Notes under the pieces: model-generated
The model's database searches: none
Seen by the model: only the letters and a program-made list of their open reading frames with translations
What the model was told of the DNA's origin: nothing
Translations under genes and position numbers: made by a program
Shown: positions 55,731-64,000 of the stretch, one piece after another
Numbering within the stretch: the first letter of the stretch is position 1
Layout: each line of letters begins with the position of its first letter
Assembly: GCF_037038585.1 (NCBI RefSeq)
Contig: NC_092522.1
Span: 124,354,661 to 124,418,660 of the forward strand
Direction: 5' to 3'
DNA from: Patagioenas fasciata
Taxonomy: Eukaryota > Chordata > Aves > Columbiformes > Columbidae
Length of the DNA stretch: 64,000 nucleotides

Positions 55731-56846
55731 TTTTTTCCCTTTTTTTTTCCTTTTCCCCCTTTTTTCCTCCCCCACCTTTTCCCCTTTTTTCCTATTTCCC
55801 CACTCATTTCCCCCTTATTTCCTTTTCCTGCTTTTCCTTCCCCCTTTCCCCTCTGTTTTCCTTTTTCCTTCCTTTTTTCTCTCTCATTTCCTTTTGCTAT
55901 TTTTCCTTTTCCCTCTTTTTTCCTTCCTTTCTCCCATCCTTTCCCCCTTTTGCTTTCCCCCCTTATTCTCCTTATTTATTCCTTCCCCATCCCCTCGTTT
56001 CTTTCTTCTTTCCTTCCCCCTTTTGCTTTTCGCCCTTATTTTCCTTATTTATTCCTTCCCTTTTCCCTCTTTTTTTTCTTCCTTCCTTCCCGCTTTTGCT
56101 TTTTCCCCCCTTATTTTAATTATTTATTCCTTCTCCTTTTTCCCTCTTGTTTCTTTCTTCTTTCCTTTCCCCCTTTTGCTTTTTTCCCCTTATTTTCGTT
56201 TCCTTCCTTCCTTCCTTCCTTCCTTCCTTCCTTCCTTCCTTCCTTCCTTCCTTCCTTTTCTTTTCCCCCTTATTTTCCTTTTCTTATTTTTCCTTCCCCT
56301 TTTCCCTCTTTTTTCTTTCCTTTTCCCTTTTGCTTTTTCCCCCTTATTTCCCTTTTCTTATTTATTTGTTCCCCCATTCCCTTTTTTCTTCCTTCCTTTC
56401 CACCTTTTTTATTTTCCCCCTTATTTTCCTTTTCTTATTTATTCCTTTTCCCTCTTTTTTCTTTCTTCTTTCCTTCCGCCTTTTGCTTTTCCCCCTTATT
56501 TCCCGTTTTCCCTTCCTTCCTTCCTTCCTTCCTTCCTTCCTTCCTTCCTTCCTTCCTTCCTTCCTTCCTTCCTTCCCTTATATTCCTTTTCTTATTATTC
56601 CTTCCCCTTTTCCCTCGTTTCTTTCTTCTTTCCTTCCGCCTTTCGCTTTTCCCCCTTATTTTCCTTATTTATTCCTTCCCCCATTCCCTTTTTTCCTTCC
56701 TTCCTTTCCACCCTTTTTTATTTTCCTTCCTTTCCCCCTTTTCTTCCCCCCTTCCCCTTTTCTTTCCCCCCTTTTTTTCCTCCTTCCTCTTCCTTTCCTC
56801 CCCTTTTCCCTTCCCCCCCCGTTTCCCTTTCCCCTTTACTTCCCGA
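55731..56846 (+). repeat. Polypyrimidine tract with (TTCC)n arrays
   Basis: About 1.1 kb of C and T with very few purines. It contains near-perfect TTCC arrays at about 56201-56256 and 56507-56576, and degenerate CCCTTTTTTCC-type repeats throughout. Since every stop codon needs a purine, all plus frames stay open and give spurious proteins of 300-450 residues made of F, P, S and L. Such mirror-like homopyrimidine tracts can adopt triplex (H-DNA) structure (known property). Confidence 0.9.
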
Positions 56847-57497
56847 AGCGCTGGAGCGGGCGCAGCGCCGAGGCAGGGACGGTCGCGCTTTCTCGAGCCA
56901 AACCCACAGATGATCCTTATTTTTGTAAACCACGCCGCTGGCTTGGCCAGGCGGAGGAAGCTTTCCCGGCCGGAGAGCGCGGCGGCGGCACCACGAGGAG
57001 GAGGAGGAGGAGGAGGAGGATGAAGACAAAAACCCATCTCAGTTTCAGCTGGATCTGTCACTGATCGCAGGGGCACCGAAGGGGATCGGCGCTGGATTTC
57101 TGCGGGGGGAAAAAGCCGTTTTTAATTCACGCTTCGCCAACAAAAAGGCAAAGAAACAAAGCCCTTCTCTCCCCTCCGCCCCCGCCCGCTTGTGCGTACA
57201 ATCAGCTTTTTCTAGCAATCGTGAGTTTGTCGGTTTTAAAGAGAAAAACAGAGTATTTTGACCCACCATTTTTTCCATGTTTTATGCTGGTTTCAAGGCC
57301 TCCGAACGAACCGGGGAGGGGAGGGGGGGGGGTACAATGTGTATATGACAACAGGAGGAAGAAAATCATGCAAAAAGACAAAAAAAAAAGCTACAAAAAA
57401 GAACAGTTTGGGGGAAAAACTGCAATAATTTTTAGGGGGAAGGATGGGGGGAGGGCTCTGTCAATTATTGTAGATAAAATTTTCTGATTAAATATTA

Positions 57498-57503
57498 AAT
57501 AAA
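57498..57503 (+). promoter_or_regulatory. Probable NCOA1 polyadenylation signal
   Basis: AATAAA within TTAAATAAAATTAAG, followed within 40 bases by T/GT-rich sequence (TTCTTTCTGC, GATTGTGTTT). A second AATAAA at 58121-58126 could serve a longer 3'UTR. Confidence 0.55.
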
Positions 57504-58120
57504 ATTAAGCAGTCGGTTCTTTCTGCTTCGATTGTGTTTAACAGCTGAGGTAGCTTAAACTATTTAAAATAATAATAATAATAATAAAAGAATAATAATA
57601 ATTGAATTCTCTGTTGGGAGATAGCTTATTTTTTGTTTCCCCCTCAAGCCTGTCACTGTAAATAGCTCTGAGCTCTGTATAAATCTGTTTGCTTTTAAGC
57701 TGTGGGTCGCTTTTAATATTCGCTGCGGAGTTTATGGGGGGCGGAGGGTGGCTATGGGGGATTATTTCCCCTCTTCTCTAAAAATCGCGCTGGTATTGAC
57801 ATTTACAAGAGTTAAAGATGACCAAAAGAAGAGATAAAAAGGACCCGAGTTGCCAGCGAACGTTGGGTTGTTTCTCTACCCACGGCCCAAGTTCACGGCC
57901 ACAAAAACCCGCTTTGTGTTCACCTGGAAAAGGAGAAATGTTGGGGGGTGAGAGCAGAATTAACAGCACAAACAGGACGGGGAGAGGCGGGACACCCGTG
58001 CTTCTCGCTGACAACGCGTTTTGTCTTAATTTAAAGTGATTTTGCCTCAAACATTTTTACTGTAAAGGAGGCGCGAGCTGGGCGGCGAGTCCCGATGCTG
58101 CCGTCTGCTGTTCGCGCGCA

Positions 58121-58126
58121 AATAAA
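58121..58126 (+). promoter_or_regulatory. Possible distal polyadenylation signal
   Basis: AATAAA in a GC-rich setting (GCGCGCAAATAAAGGCACAG), about 620 bases past the first signal. The downstream U/GU element is poor, so it is the weaker candidate. The stretch 57526-58348 otherwise holds conserved-looking AT-rich sequence and no gene I can support. Confidence 0.3.
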
Positions 58127-58348
58127 GGCACAGACAAACCGGGCTCGCTGGAAAAAGCGACCCCAGCGCGACGGAAACGGGGGTGGAGGTGGGAGAGACG
58201 CCCCTAAAACGCACCTGAGATGCTTTTAAGTGTGGCGGAATGGGAAAAATCTGCCTGCGCTGGCATTAATACAACACGCAGCTGCTTTCTGCACAGAATG
58301 ATGTTTAATCTTCCCCCCAAAGAGCCCGTTTTACACTGTGTAACATGA

Positions 58349-58768
58349 GTTGAGAGAAGGGAACGGAGCTGGGGAATGGAGCACAAGTGTGATGGGAGCG
58401 GCTGAGGGAGCTGGGGGGTTCAGCTGGAGAACAGGAGCTGAGGGGAGACCTTCTGATCTCTGAACTGCCTGAAAGGAGCTTGGAGCCAGGGGGGTCGGGC
58501 TCTGCTCCCCAGGAACAAGCGCCAGGAGCAGAGGAAACGGCCTCAAGTTGCGCCAGGGGAGGTTGAGGTTGGATGTGGGGAACAATTTCTTCCCCAAAGG
58601 GCTGTGGGGCATTGGAACAGGCTGCCCAGGGCAGTGCTGGAGTCACCAGCCCTGGAGGGCTGGACAGACGGACACGAGGTTCTCAGGATATGGGGCAGTG
58701 CCAGGGGCGGGTTAATGGTTGGACTCGATCTTGAAGGTCTTTTTCCATCCAAAATGATTCTCTGATCC
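58349..58768 (+). mobile_element. CR1 3' fragment (type A) between NCOA1 and PTRHD1
   Basis: Forward; GAGTTGAGAGAAGGGAACGG to AAAATGATTCTCTGATCC. It ends about 85 bases from the PTRHD1 stop codon, so it may lie in the PTRHD1 3'UTR, antisense to it. Confidence 0.9.
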
Positions 58769-58851
58769 TGCTGCTCTTAGCCCCGTGCAGCCAGCACACA
58801 GCAGCCTCCCCAAGCCCCTTCTCCCCATGAGAAGCAGCTGCCCGGTCACAG

Positions 58852-59022
58852 TCACTTGAGCAGTTTAAATTTCTTCAGGTGCTGGTGCACCCGCTCCTTG
58901 GGGTACGGCCGCAGCGCCAGGCAAGTGGCCACGTCCTCGGGCTGCTCGGTCCACACTTCATGGTCGATGTCGTGCTGCTTCAAGGTCTCTGCCAGCGCAG
59001 CCAACGCCGCCTCGTCCGGAGC
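58852..59022 (-). CDS. PTRHD1: PTRHD1 exon 2
   Basis: 56 codons plus TGA, phase 0 entry after a CCCCCAG acceptor (read on the minus strand). Ends [11 protein letters not shown], like the human C-terminus KKFRLFK. Confidence 0.95.
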   Translation of the reverse strand, partial: APDEAALAALAETLKQHDIDHEVWTEQPEDVATCLALRPYPKERVHQHLKKFKLLK

Positions 59023-60037
59023 CTGGGGGACAAATTCACAGAATCCCAGAATGTCAGGGGTTGAAGGGCCCTGGAAAGCTCATCCAGTGCAATCCCCCCG
59101 GAGCAGGAACACCCAGCTGAGGTTCCACAGGAAGGGGTCCAGGCGGGTTTGAATGTCTGCAGAGAAGGAGACTCCACAACCTCCCTGGGCAGCCTGGGCC
59201 AGGCTCTGACACCCTCATCGGGAAGAAATTTCTTCTCAAATATAAATGTAACCTCCTGTGTTCCAGTTTGCACCCACTGCCCCTTGTCCTGTCACTGGTT
59301 GTCACCCAGAAGAGCCTGGCTCCATCCTCCTGACACTGCCCCTTTCCATATTGATCCCCAGGAATGAGTCCCCACTCAGTCTCCAGTCTCTTCTCCAGCT
59401 CCAGAGCCCCAGCTCCCTCAGCCTTTCCTCCCACGGGAGATGCTCCACTCCCTTCAGCATCTTGGTGGCTGCGCTGGACTCTCTGCAGCAGTTCCCTGTC
59501 CTTCTGGAACTGAGGGGCCACAACTGGACACAAGATTCCAGGTGTGGTCTCCCCAGGGCAGACAGGGGAGGGCAGTCCCTGTACTTCACATCTCATTCTA
59601 AAGGCGTTGTATTCTTGCTGCACCACCAGCCCCTACAAGGGCTGGAAGGGCTGTGAGCCAACAGGGGTTGGAAAAACTTTCAAAATACGGTGGGTTTTCG
59701 TTTATTTTTTCCGCCTGGACAGCTGTCCTGCTCAGCCCCCCCGCCCCTCAGGGCCTCGCCGCTCCCGCCCAAAATGGCCGCCGCCACCGCCCCCTCCCTG
59801 AGCGCGGCGCTCCCGGCATGCCCCGCGCACCTCCAGCACGACGGTGCGCATGGCGCCGCCCTGCTCCAGATAGGCGCCGGTGTCGGGGTGCTGGCGGTGC
59901 GTATGCACGGCGGCCAGCGCGGCGTGACAGGCCTGTGCCACCACCGCGCCCAGCGGCCACGACAGCGGCGGCCGGGCCAGGTCCCCCCGCAGCACCACGT
60001 ACTGCACCAGCGCCGCCGCCGCTCCAGGTGCCGCCAT
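58852..60037 (-). CDS. PTRHD1: PTRHD1, peptidyl-tRNA hydrolase-domain protein (two exons)
   Basis: Exon 1 (60037 down to 59831, 69 codons) starts [20 protein letters not shown] and runs through [20 protein letters not shown] and MRTVVLE to a GTGCGC donor. Exon 2 (59022 down to 58852) follows a TCCCCCAG acceptor with [40 protein letters not shown] and KKFKLLK, then TGA. Total 125 residues; human PTRHD1 is about 140 and, as I recall it, has extra N-terminal residues before an equivalent internal Met. It has the PTH2 fold (GxxxAQxxHA signature visible), though the biochemical role of PTRHD1 is less certain than its fold. The 808-bp intron is mostly an antisense CR1. It is divergently paired with CENPO. 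Confidence 0.95.
59037..59570 (-). mobile_element. CR1 3' fragment (type B) in the PTRHD1 intron
   Basis: In the plus-strand reading it starts TCACAGAATCCCAGAATGTC, 14 bases from the PTRHD1 exon 2 acceptor. It is the sense orientation for PTRHD1, so its 3' end lies at that acceptor. Confidence 0.9.
59831..60037 (-). CDS. PTRHD1: PTRHD1 exon 1
   Basis: 69 codons from ATG at 60037, donor GAG/GTGCGC. The frame is open further upstream, but the next in-frame start-like codon is a GTG, so this ATG is the first credible start. GC-rich, within the CpG-dense promoter region. Confidence 0.92.
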
Positions 60038-60175
60038 GCTGCCGTACGGCGTCCGCACAGCCTGCTGGGGGGGCGCGGCCGGAAGTCGGGAGGCAGCGCC
60101 GCCGCCATTTTGTTGTACGGCAAAACGTCCTTCCGGGGCCCGGTGAGGCGCGCAGTTCGAGCGGCGGTTGCTGTG
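60038..60175. promoter_or_regulatory. Bidirectional PTRHD1/CENPO promoter and inferred CENPO noncoding first exon
   Basis: CpG-dense, TATA-less gap between the PTRHD1 start and a GTGAGT donor at 60176 on the plus strand. It contains an ETS-type CCGGAAGT (60079-60086) and a YY1-type GCCGCCATTTT (60101-60111), both common in housekeeping bidirectional promoters. The sequence ending at 60175 (GTTGCTGTG) is the likely untranslated first exon of CENPO. The exact start sites are not visible. Confidence 0.6.
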
Positions 60176-60318
60176 GTGAGTGCGGAGCCGTTGGGGAACC
60201 GACCTGGGGGGGTCCTCTCAACCCCCCCGCGCTGCCCAGCTCCCCCATCGTCCCCGTCCCTCTTGGCGGAGACCACGGGGGTCGCGGCCCAGCCCGGCCC
60301 GTTCGTGTGGGAAGACCC

Positions 60319-60412
60319 GAGGCCTCTTGTCACCCCTCAGGGCCTCCTGTTCACCCCCCCGGGCCTCCTTTCACCCCTCAGGGCCTCCTATTCACCCCCA
60401 CGAGGCCTCCTG
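60319..60412 (+). repeat. ~22-bp C-rich minisatellite, part 1
   Basis: About 4.5 copies of a unit like GGGCCTCCTGTTCACCCC with variable C runs, in CENPO intron 1. Confidence 0.85.
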
Positions 60413-60868
60413 GATAGTCCTTCGTCTTTAATCTTTTCAGTATCTTCCTGTATTAAAAAAAAAAAAAATCTAAATATGTCAATGCTTCATATAAATACAT
60501 AAACCAATGCGTTACTCTTAAAATTAATGTAATTATGCAAACTTGCACTGAATAGCCTTTGTTTTTATAATTAACTACTGGTGGGACGACCAGCCGTTTA
60601 AACAAAGAAATCCATATTAAAACATGTCAATTATATTATTGCAGTTATTTGCGGATTAACAGGTGTTCGGACTCATGAACTATTTGCCCTGCAGGAATTC
60701 TCTGACAGGACATTACATTTTTAGTTTGGTGTTGGGTTTTCTCTGTGTGTGGTGTGTTTTGTTTTGTTTTGTTTTATTGAATCCTTTGGATCAGCATTTA
60801 GGTAAAACTGGAAGCCTCCTTCAGACTTTTATGTTACTACTTTTAGCATTTAGGTTACTAACCCCTCG

Positions 60869-60942
60869 CCCAGGGCCTCCTGTCACCCCCCCTGGACCTG
60901 TGTCACTCCCCCCCAGGGCCTCCTGTCACCCCCCAGGTCTGT
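60869..60942 (+). repeat. ~22-bp C-rich minisatellite, part 2
   Basis: About three more copies of the same unit (GGGCCTCCTGTCACCCCCC), separated from part 1 by ~455 bp of AT-rich sequence (60413-60868) without a supportable gene. Confidence 0.8.
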
Positions 60943-61324
60943 GGTGGCTCATCCTTCTTGCAGAGGCCACTTAATCTTGTCCGTGCTTTCCTTATGGGGC
61001 TGATGTGAAGAAGGGGAGCTAATAGAAAATGGGGGGTTATAATGTGTCTTTTCAGTGGGATTGTCCATGTGTGGCGCCGGACAAGGTGCCAGACCTGCCT
61101 TTGGCGCTTCTCGGAGTCCTGGTGCAGCAGCAGGAGGACAAGGAAGGTTCTCAAAGGAAGAGGAAGGTCTCTGAGGAAAAGGAAAATTTCTGGAGGAAGA
61201 GGAAAGCCCCCTGAGGAAGAGGAAGGTCCCCCCGAGGAAGAGCTGTCGCTGCCCCCACATCATTTCTGCATTTCAAGTGACAGAGCCCGGCCAGGGGGGC
61301 TGACACCCGCCTGCCCACTTGCAG

Positions 61325-61372
61325 GAGAACGGAGAGGGAGGATGGAGGAAGGGAAAGCGCATCCACCGGAGG
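61325..61372 (+). CDS. CENPO: CENPO exon with start codon
   Basis: Acceptor CTTGCAG ending at 61324, ATG at 61342, donor GTGAGC at 61373. Encodes MEEGKAHPPE plus one base of Gly. Human starts MEQANPLRPDGE, a similar length and character. The bases 61325-61341 are 5'UTR. Confidence 0.8.
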
Positions 61373-64000
61373 GTGAGCTGTGGGGTGCAGGATGTGGGAC
61401 AGCCCAGTGCAAAGTGTGTCCTGCTGCAGGAGTGAACCCTGAAAGGCTGGGGGACAGAAGTGATGCCCTTGCATGTTGAGTCATGTTTGGAGTCACTCTC
61501 AGCTAATTTAGGGTGCGTTTGGTCGCTTGTTCTGCTCCTCAGGAGCTCAGCTCACTGGTGTCTGCCCTGGGGAGGCCCCATCTGCAGTTGTGGGTCCAGT
61601 TCTGGGCTCCCCAGTTGAAGAAGGACAAGGAATTACTGGAGGGAGTCCATGGGAGGGACACAAAGATGCTGAGGGGTCTGGAGCATCTTTGTGATGAGGA
61701 GACTGAGAGAGCTGGGGCTGTTGAGCTGGAGAAGAGAAGCTGAGAGGGATCTGGTGAATGGGATCAATATCTCAGGGTGGGTGTCAGAGGATGGACCAGA
61801 CTCTGTTCAGTGGTGCCCAACGCCAGGGTGAGGGGCAACGGGCACAGACTGAAACCCAGGAGGCTCCATCTGAACATGAGCAGAAACTTGTTTGCTGGGA
61901 GGTGCCAGAGCCTGGCCCAGGCTGCCCAGAGCGGGTGTGGAGTCTCCTTCTCTGAGACATTCAAACCCGCCTGGACCCACCTGTGTGATCTGCTCTGGTG
62001 ACCCTGCGTGAGCAGCTGGGTTGGACTGGATGATCCCCAGAGGTCCCTTCAACCACAACCAGCCTGTGGTGCTGTGTGGGGCAGTGTTTAGGGTCTGCTG
62101 TCACTCAGCCTCCCTGTTTAAAATTCCCAAAAGCTCTTTTGCCAGATGTTTGCTTGTCCTCTGCCCCTTTGAAAAGCTGTTGTAAGTGGTTTCTTTATGT
62201 ACCTGCACAGAACCAGTGCAGACCATGAACAACCACAGCCTGGATTTTTGAGCATTTCGTGCTTTTTCTCGCAGGGGTGTTCGCTCACCTGGAGATGCTG
62301 GAGGCGCGGGCTCACGAGGCGGCCGTGAAGCAAGTGGCAATGGAGCAGCGGAAAGAGCAGCTGGCCAGGCTGGAAGCGAGAGTGCAGGAGCTGCGACAGT
62401 GGCGGGATGAGCTGCAGGCTAAAGTGGAGCTGCAGGAGCAGGGGGTGAGAAAAGGCTCCCGCAGAGACCTGGCTCAGAGAGGGCTCTGGTGCACTCTGGC
62501 TCTCAAAACGTGGATTTATTGAACTTATTCATGCAGAGCCAACTCCTACTTTTAACTTTTCCCTTTTTAAGTTACATACAGTCCTGGTGTCCCCTGTTTT
62601 CAGTACCGTGTAGTCCAGAAATGCTGGGTCTACATGCTTGGGGGTCGTGTGGCCGCTTCTGAATTCTTCGCTTGAGTTTTTCTCCCCTCTTCTGCTTGAA
62701 ACGCTATCTCACTTTTCTCAGCGCTGTTTATTATTTCTCTGTAGCCTGAGTGCAGGTGACACATTCATGCCGGTGATTTCTGATCTCTCTTCTGCCTTTT
62801 GTAGCAACATGGGCAAGAAGGAGTTGTGACAGATCCAGTGCAGCACAGTGCTCAGGCTGTTTTAGAGTGGAAGATAAGAAAAGTTAAGTCCACGCTGCAG
62901 GTCTTTTACCTCACAGGTAACATCTCGAGATTCGTGTGCGCTCTGCCAACGGCTGCGTTTCTGGGGTGCTAAATTTAGGAAAATGAGCCTGATGTGAAGC
63001 ACGATGGTTTTAAACTAAAAGAGAGGAAATTCAGGCCAGATGGAAGGAAGAAATTGTTTGTGCTGAGGGTGGTGAGAGCCTGGCCCAGGTTGGGCAGAGA
63101 GGTGGTGGATGAACCATCCCTGGAGACATCCCAGGCCAGGCTGGACGAGGCTCTGAGCAACCTGAGCTGGTGAAGATGTCCTGCTTGTGGCACAGGGGGA
63201 ACTGGATGAGCTTTTAAGGTCCCTTCAACCCAAACTATTCTGGGATTCTGTGATTCCCTGTTAATGCTGCTGTTGTGCCTTGAGCCTTTAGAGTCTCAAA
63301 ACGTTGGAATAACCATAACCTTGTAATGCCCTGCCTTTCACAGGAGGCCTCTGGGATGTTGCAGGATCTATTATTTACTGAACTGTATCATTCTGCTGAG
63401 GCCAAACCTCCAATCGTGGGGTCAGTTTTGGGCCTCTTGCTACGGGGAAGGCCTTGAGGTGCTGGAGCAAGTTGAGAGAAGGGAACGGAGATGGAGAGGG
63501 GCTGGAGCACAAGTGTGATGGGAGCGGCTGAGGGACCTGGGGGGTTCAGCTGGAGAACAGGAGCTGAGGGGAGACCTTCTGATCTCTGAACTGCCTGAAA
63601 GGAGCTTGGAGCCAGGGGGGTCGGGCTCTGCTGCCCAGGAACAAGCGCCAGGAGCAGAGGAAACGGCCTCAAGTTGCACCAGGGGAGGCTGAGGTTGGAT
63701 CTGGGAACAATTTCTTCCCCAAAGGGCTGTGGGGCATTGGAACAGGCTGCCCAGGGCAGTGCTGGAGTCACCATCCCTGGAGGGCTGGACAGACGGACAT
63801 GAGGTTCTCAGGACATGGGGCAGTGCCAGGGGTGGGTTATGGTTGGACTGGATGATCTTGAGAATCTCTTCCAACCAAAATGATTCTGTGATTCTCTGAT
63901 GAGAGAAGCACTGAGTAAACCCTCTCTCTCCCCAAGGGATCAGTGGGAAGCTGAGCAAGCAGGGCGTGTGTTTCTGCATCAGCACGGCTTACGAGGGCAC
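61342..64000 (+). CDS. CENPO: Centromere protein O, 5' part (runs off the window)
   Basis: Four coding exons: 61342-61372 (exon from 61325), 62275-62444, 62805-62916 and 63937 to the edge. CENP-O is a subunit of the CENP-O/P/Q/U/R part of the constitutive centromere-associated network at kinetochores. Start MEEGKAHPPEG joins GVFAHLEMLEARAHEAAVKQ (human GGVLAHLERLE), then a coiled-coil-like stretch ARLEARVQELRQWRDELQAK, LEWKIRKVKSTLQVFYLTG and ISGKLSKQGVCFCISTAYEG (human LSGKLTSRGVCVCISTAFEG). Phases all join. The conserved C-terminal RWD domains lie beyond the edge. Introns hold three CR1 copies. Confidence 0.93.
61512..62075 (+). mobile_element. Diverged CR1 3' fragment
   Basis: Forward; GAGGAGACTGAGAGAGCTGG, GAGGTGCCAGAGCCTGGCCC and the end AGCCTGTGGTGCTGTG. 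It is related to type B but clearly more diverged than the other copies. Confidence 0.85.
62275..62444 (+). CDS. CENPO: CENPO exon (coiled coil)
   Basis: Acceptor TCTCGCAG, donor GTGAGA; phase 1 in, phase 0 out. Encodes the heptad-like N-terminal helix GVFAHLEMLEARAHEAAVKQ to DELQAKVELQEQG. Confidence 0.93.
62805..62916 (+). CDS. CENPO: CENPO exon
   Basis: Acceptor TTTTGTAG, donor GTAACA; phase 0 in, phase 1 out. Encodes QHGQEGVVTDPVQHSAQAVL and EWKIRKVKSTLQVFYLT. Confidence 0.92.
62988..63256 (+). mobile_element. CR1 3' fragment (type C)
   Basis: Forward; GATGGTTTTAAACTAAAAGA to CTGGGATTCTGTGATTCC. Confidence 0.9.
63395..63897 (+). mobile_element. CR1 3' fragment (type A), ~500 bp
   Basis: Forward; GAGGCCAAACCTCCAATCGT to AATGATTCTGTGATTCTC. 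It ends about 40 bases before the CENPO exon at 63937. Confidence 0.92.
63937..64000 (+). CDS. CENPO: CENPO exon, cut by window edge
   Basis: Acceptor CCCCAAG. Encodes GISGKLSKQGVCFCISTAYE and continues past the edge. It matches the start of the conserved CENP-O core. Confidence 0.93.

Larger units (their letters stand above)
55505..57525 (+). other. NCOA1: NCOA1 3' untranslated region
   Basis: Follows the TAA without an intervening gene. It starts T-rich with an AT-rich block (55590-55625), passes a ~1.1-kb pyrimidine tract, a GAG repeat (56993-57020), G runs near 57320 and AT-rich sequence. The end is inferred from AATAAA at 57498-57503 followed by GT-rich sequence. A further AT-rich part with an AAT microsatellite lies at 57567-57602, so longer transcripts are possible. 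Confidence 0.7.

Noticed and set aside
55677-57064. Open frames of 448, 399 and 305 codons on the plus strand
   Set aside because: They lie in the pyrimidine tract, where stops cannot occur; the products are F/P/S/L repeats and the region is the NCOA1 3'UTR.
59653-60502. Plus-strand frames of 254 and 270 codons across the PTRHD1/CENPO promoter
   Set aside because: GC-rich antisense of PTRHD1 exon 1 and promoter; codon pattern fits the minus-strand PTRHD1 reading.
1-64000. CRISPR arrays, operons or prokaryotic defence systems
   Set aside because: The repeats are minisatellites and retroelements, and the genes are spliced vertebrate genes.
1-64000. NCOA2 or NCOA3 as the identity of the main gene
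   Set aside because: Sequences such as [13 protein letters not shown], the C-terminal LLQQLLTE and the DKKTEEFF tail are SRC-1 features; NCOA2/NCOA3 differ at these sites.

Overview
This is a vertebrate, almost certainly bird, nuclear genome window. It contains split genes with GT-AG introns, dozens of CR1 non-LTR retrotransposon copies (many ending in the CR1-typical ATTCTRTG repeat), one old mariner transposon and several minisatellites. There are no prokaryotic features. The gene order NCOA1 - PTRHD1 - CENPO matches the human 2p23 order as I know it. The many similar CR1 copies suggest a bird lineage with a strong CR1 expansion; I cannot name the species.

Layout. Bases 1-18837 are an intron of NCOA1 (steroid receptor coactivator 1, SRC-1). 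It carries CR1 copies, a 36-bp minisatellite split by a CR1, and a ~930-bp tandem duplication with a perfect 35-bp-arm hairpin. From 18838 to 55504, eighteen coding exons of NCOA1 (+) run from just after the bHLH region to the end of the protein. They cover the PAS region, the three LXXLL nuclear-receptor boxes, the CBP/p300-binding helices, the Gln-rich region and the C-terminal LXXLL. All reading phases join correctly. Two alternative exons are also visible: the SRC-1E terminal exon (55183-55240), and an undocumented-to-me 186-bp in-frame cassette exon candidate (36895-37080). The 3'UTR begins with AT-rich sequence, runs through a ~1.1-kb almost pure pyrimidine tract and ends near an AATAAA at 57498.

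On the minus strand follows PTRHD1 (two exons, 58852-60037). It is head-to-head with CENPO (+), whose first coding exons (61342 onward) run off the right edge. The ~140 bp between PTRHD1 and the inferred CENPO first exon is a CpG-rich bidirectional promoter with ETS-like and YY1-like sites.

Function. NCOA1 is a nuclear p160 coactivator linking ligand-bound nuclear receptors to CBP/p300. CENPO is a kinetochore CCAN subunit. PTRHD1 is a small PTH2-fold protein. They share a neighbourhood, not a pathway. Most long open frames outside the exons are artefacts of CR1 copies, the 21-bp minisatellite or the pyrimidine tract. I found no clearly new multigene system. The best leads are the cassette exon, the all-frames-open minisatellite directly behind the largest NCOA1 exon, the nested tandem/hairpin repeat near 7.3-9.2 kb, and CR1 insertion within a few bases of an NCOA1 splice donor.
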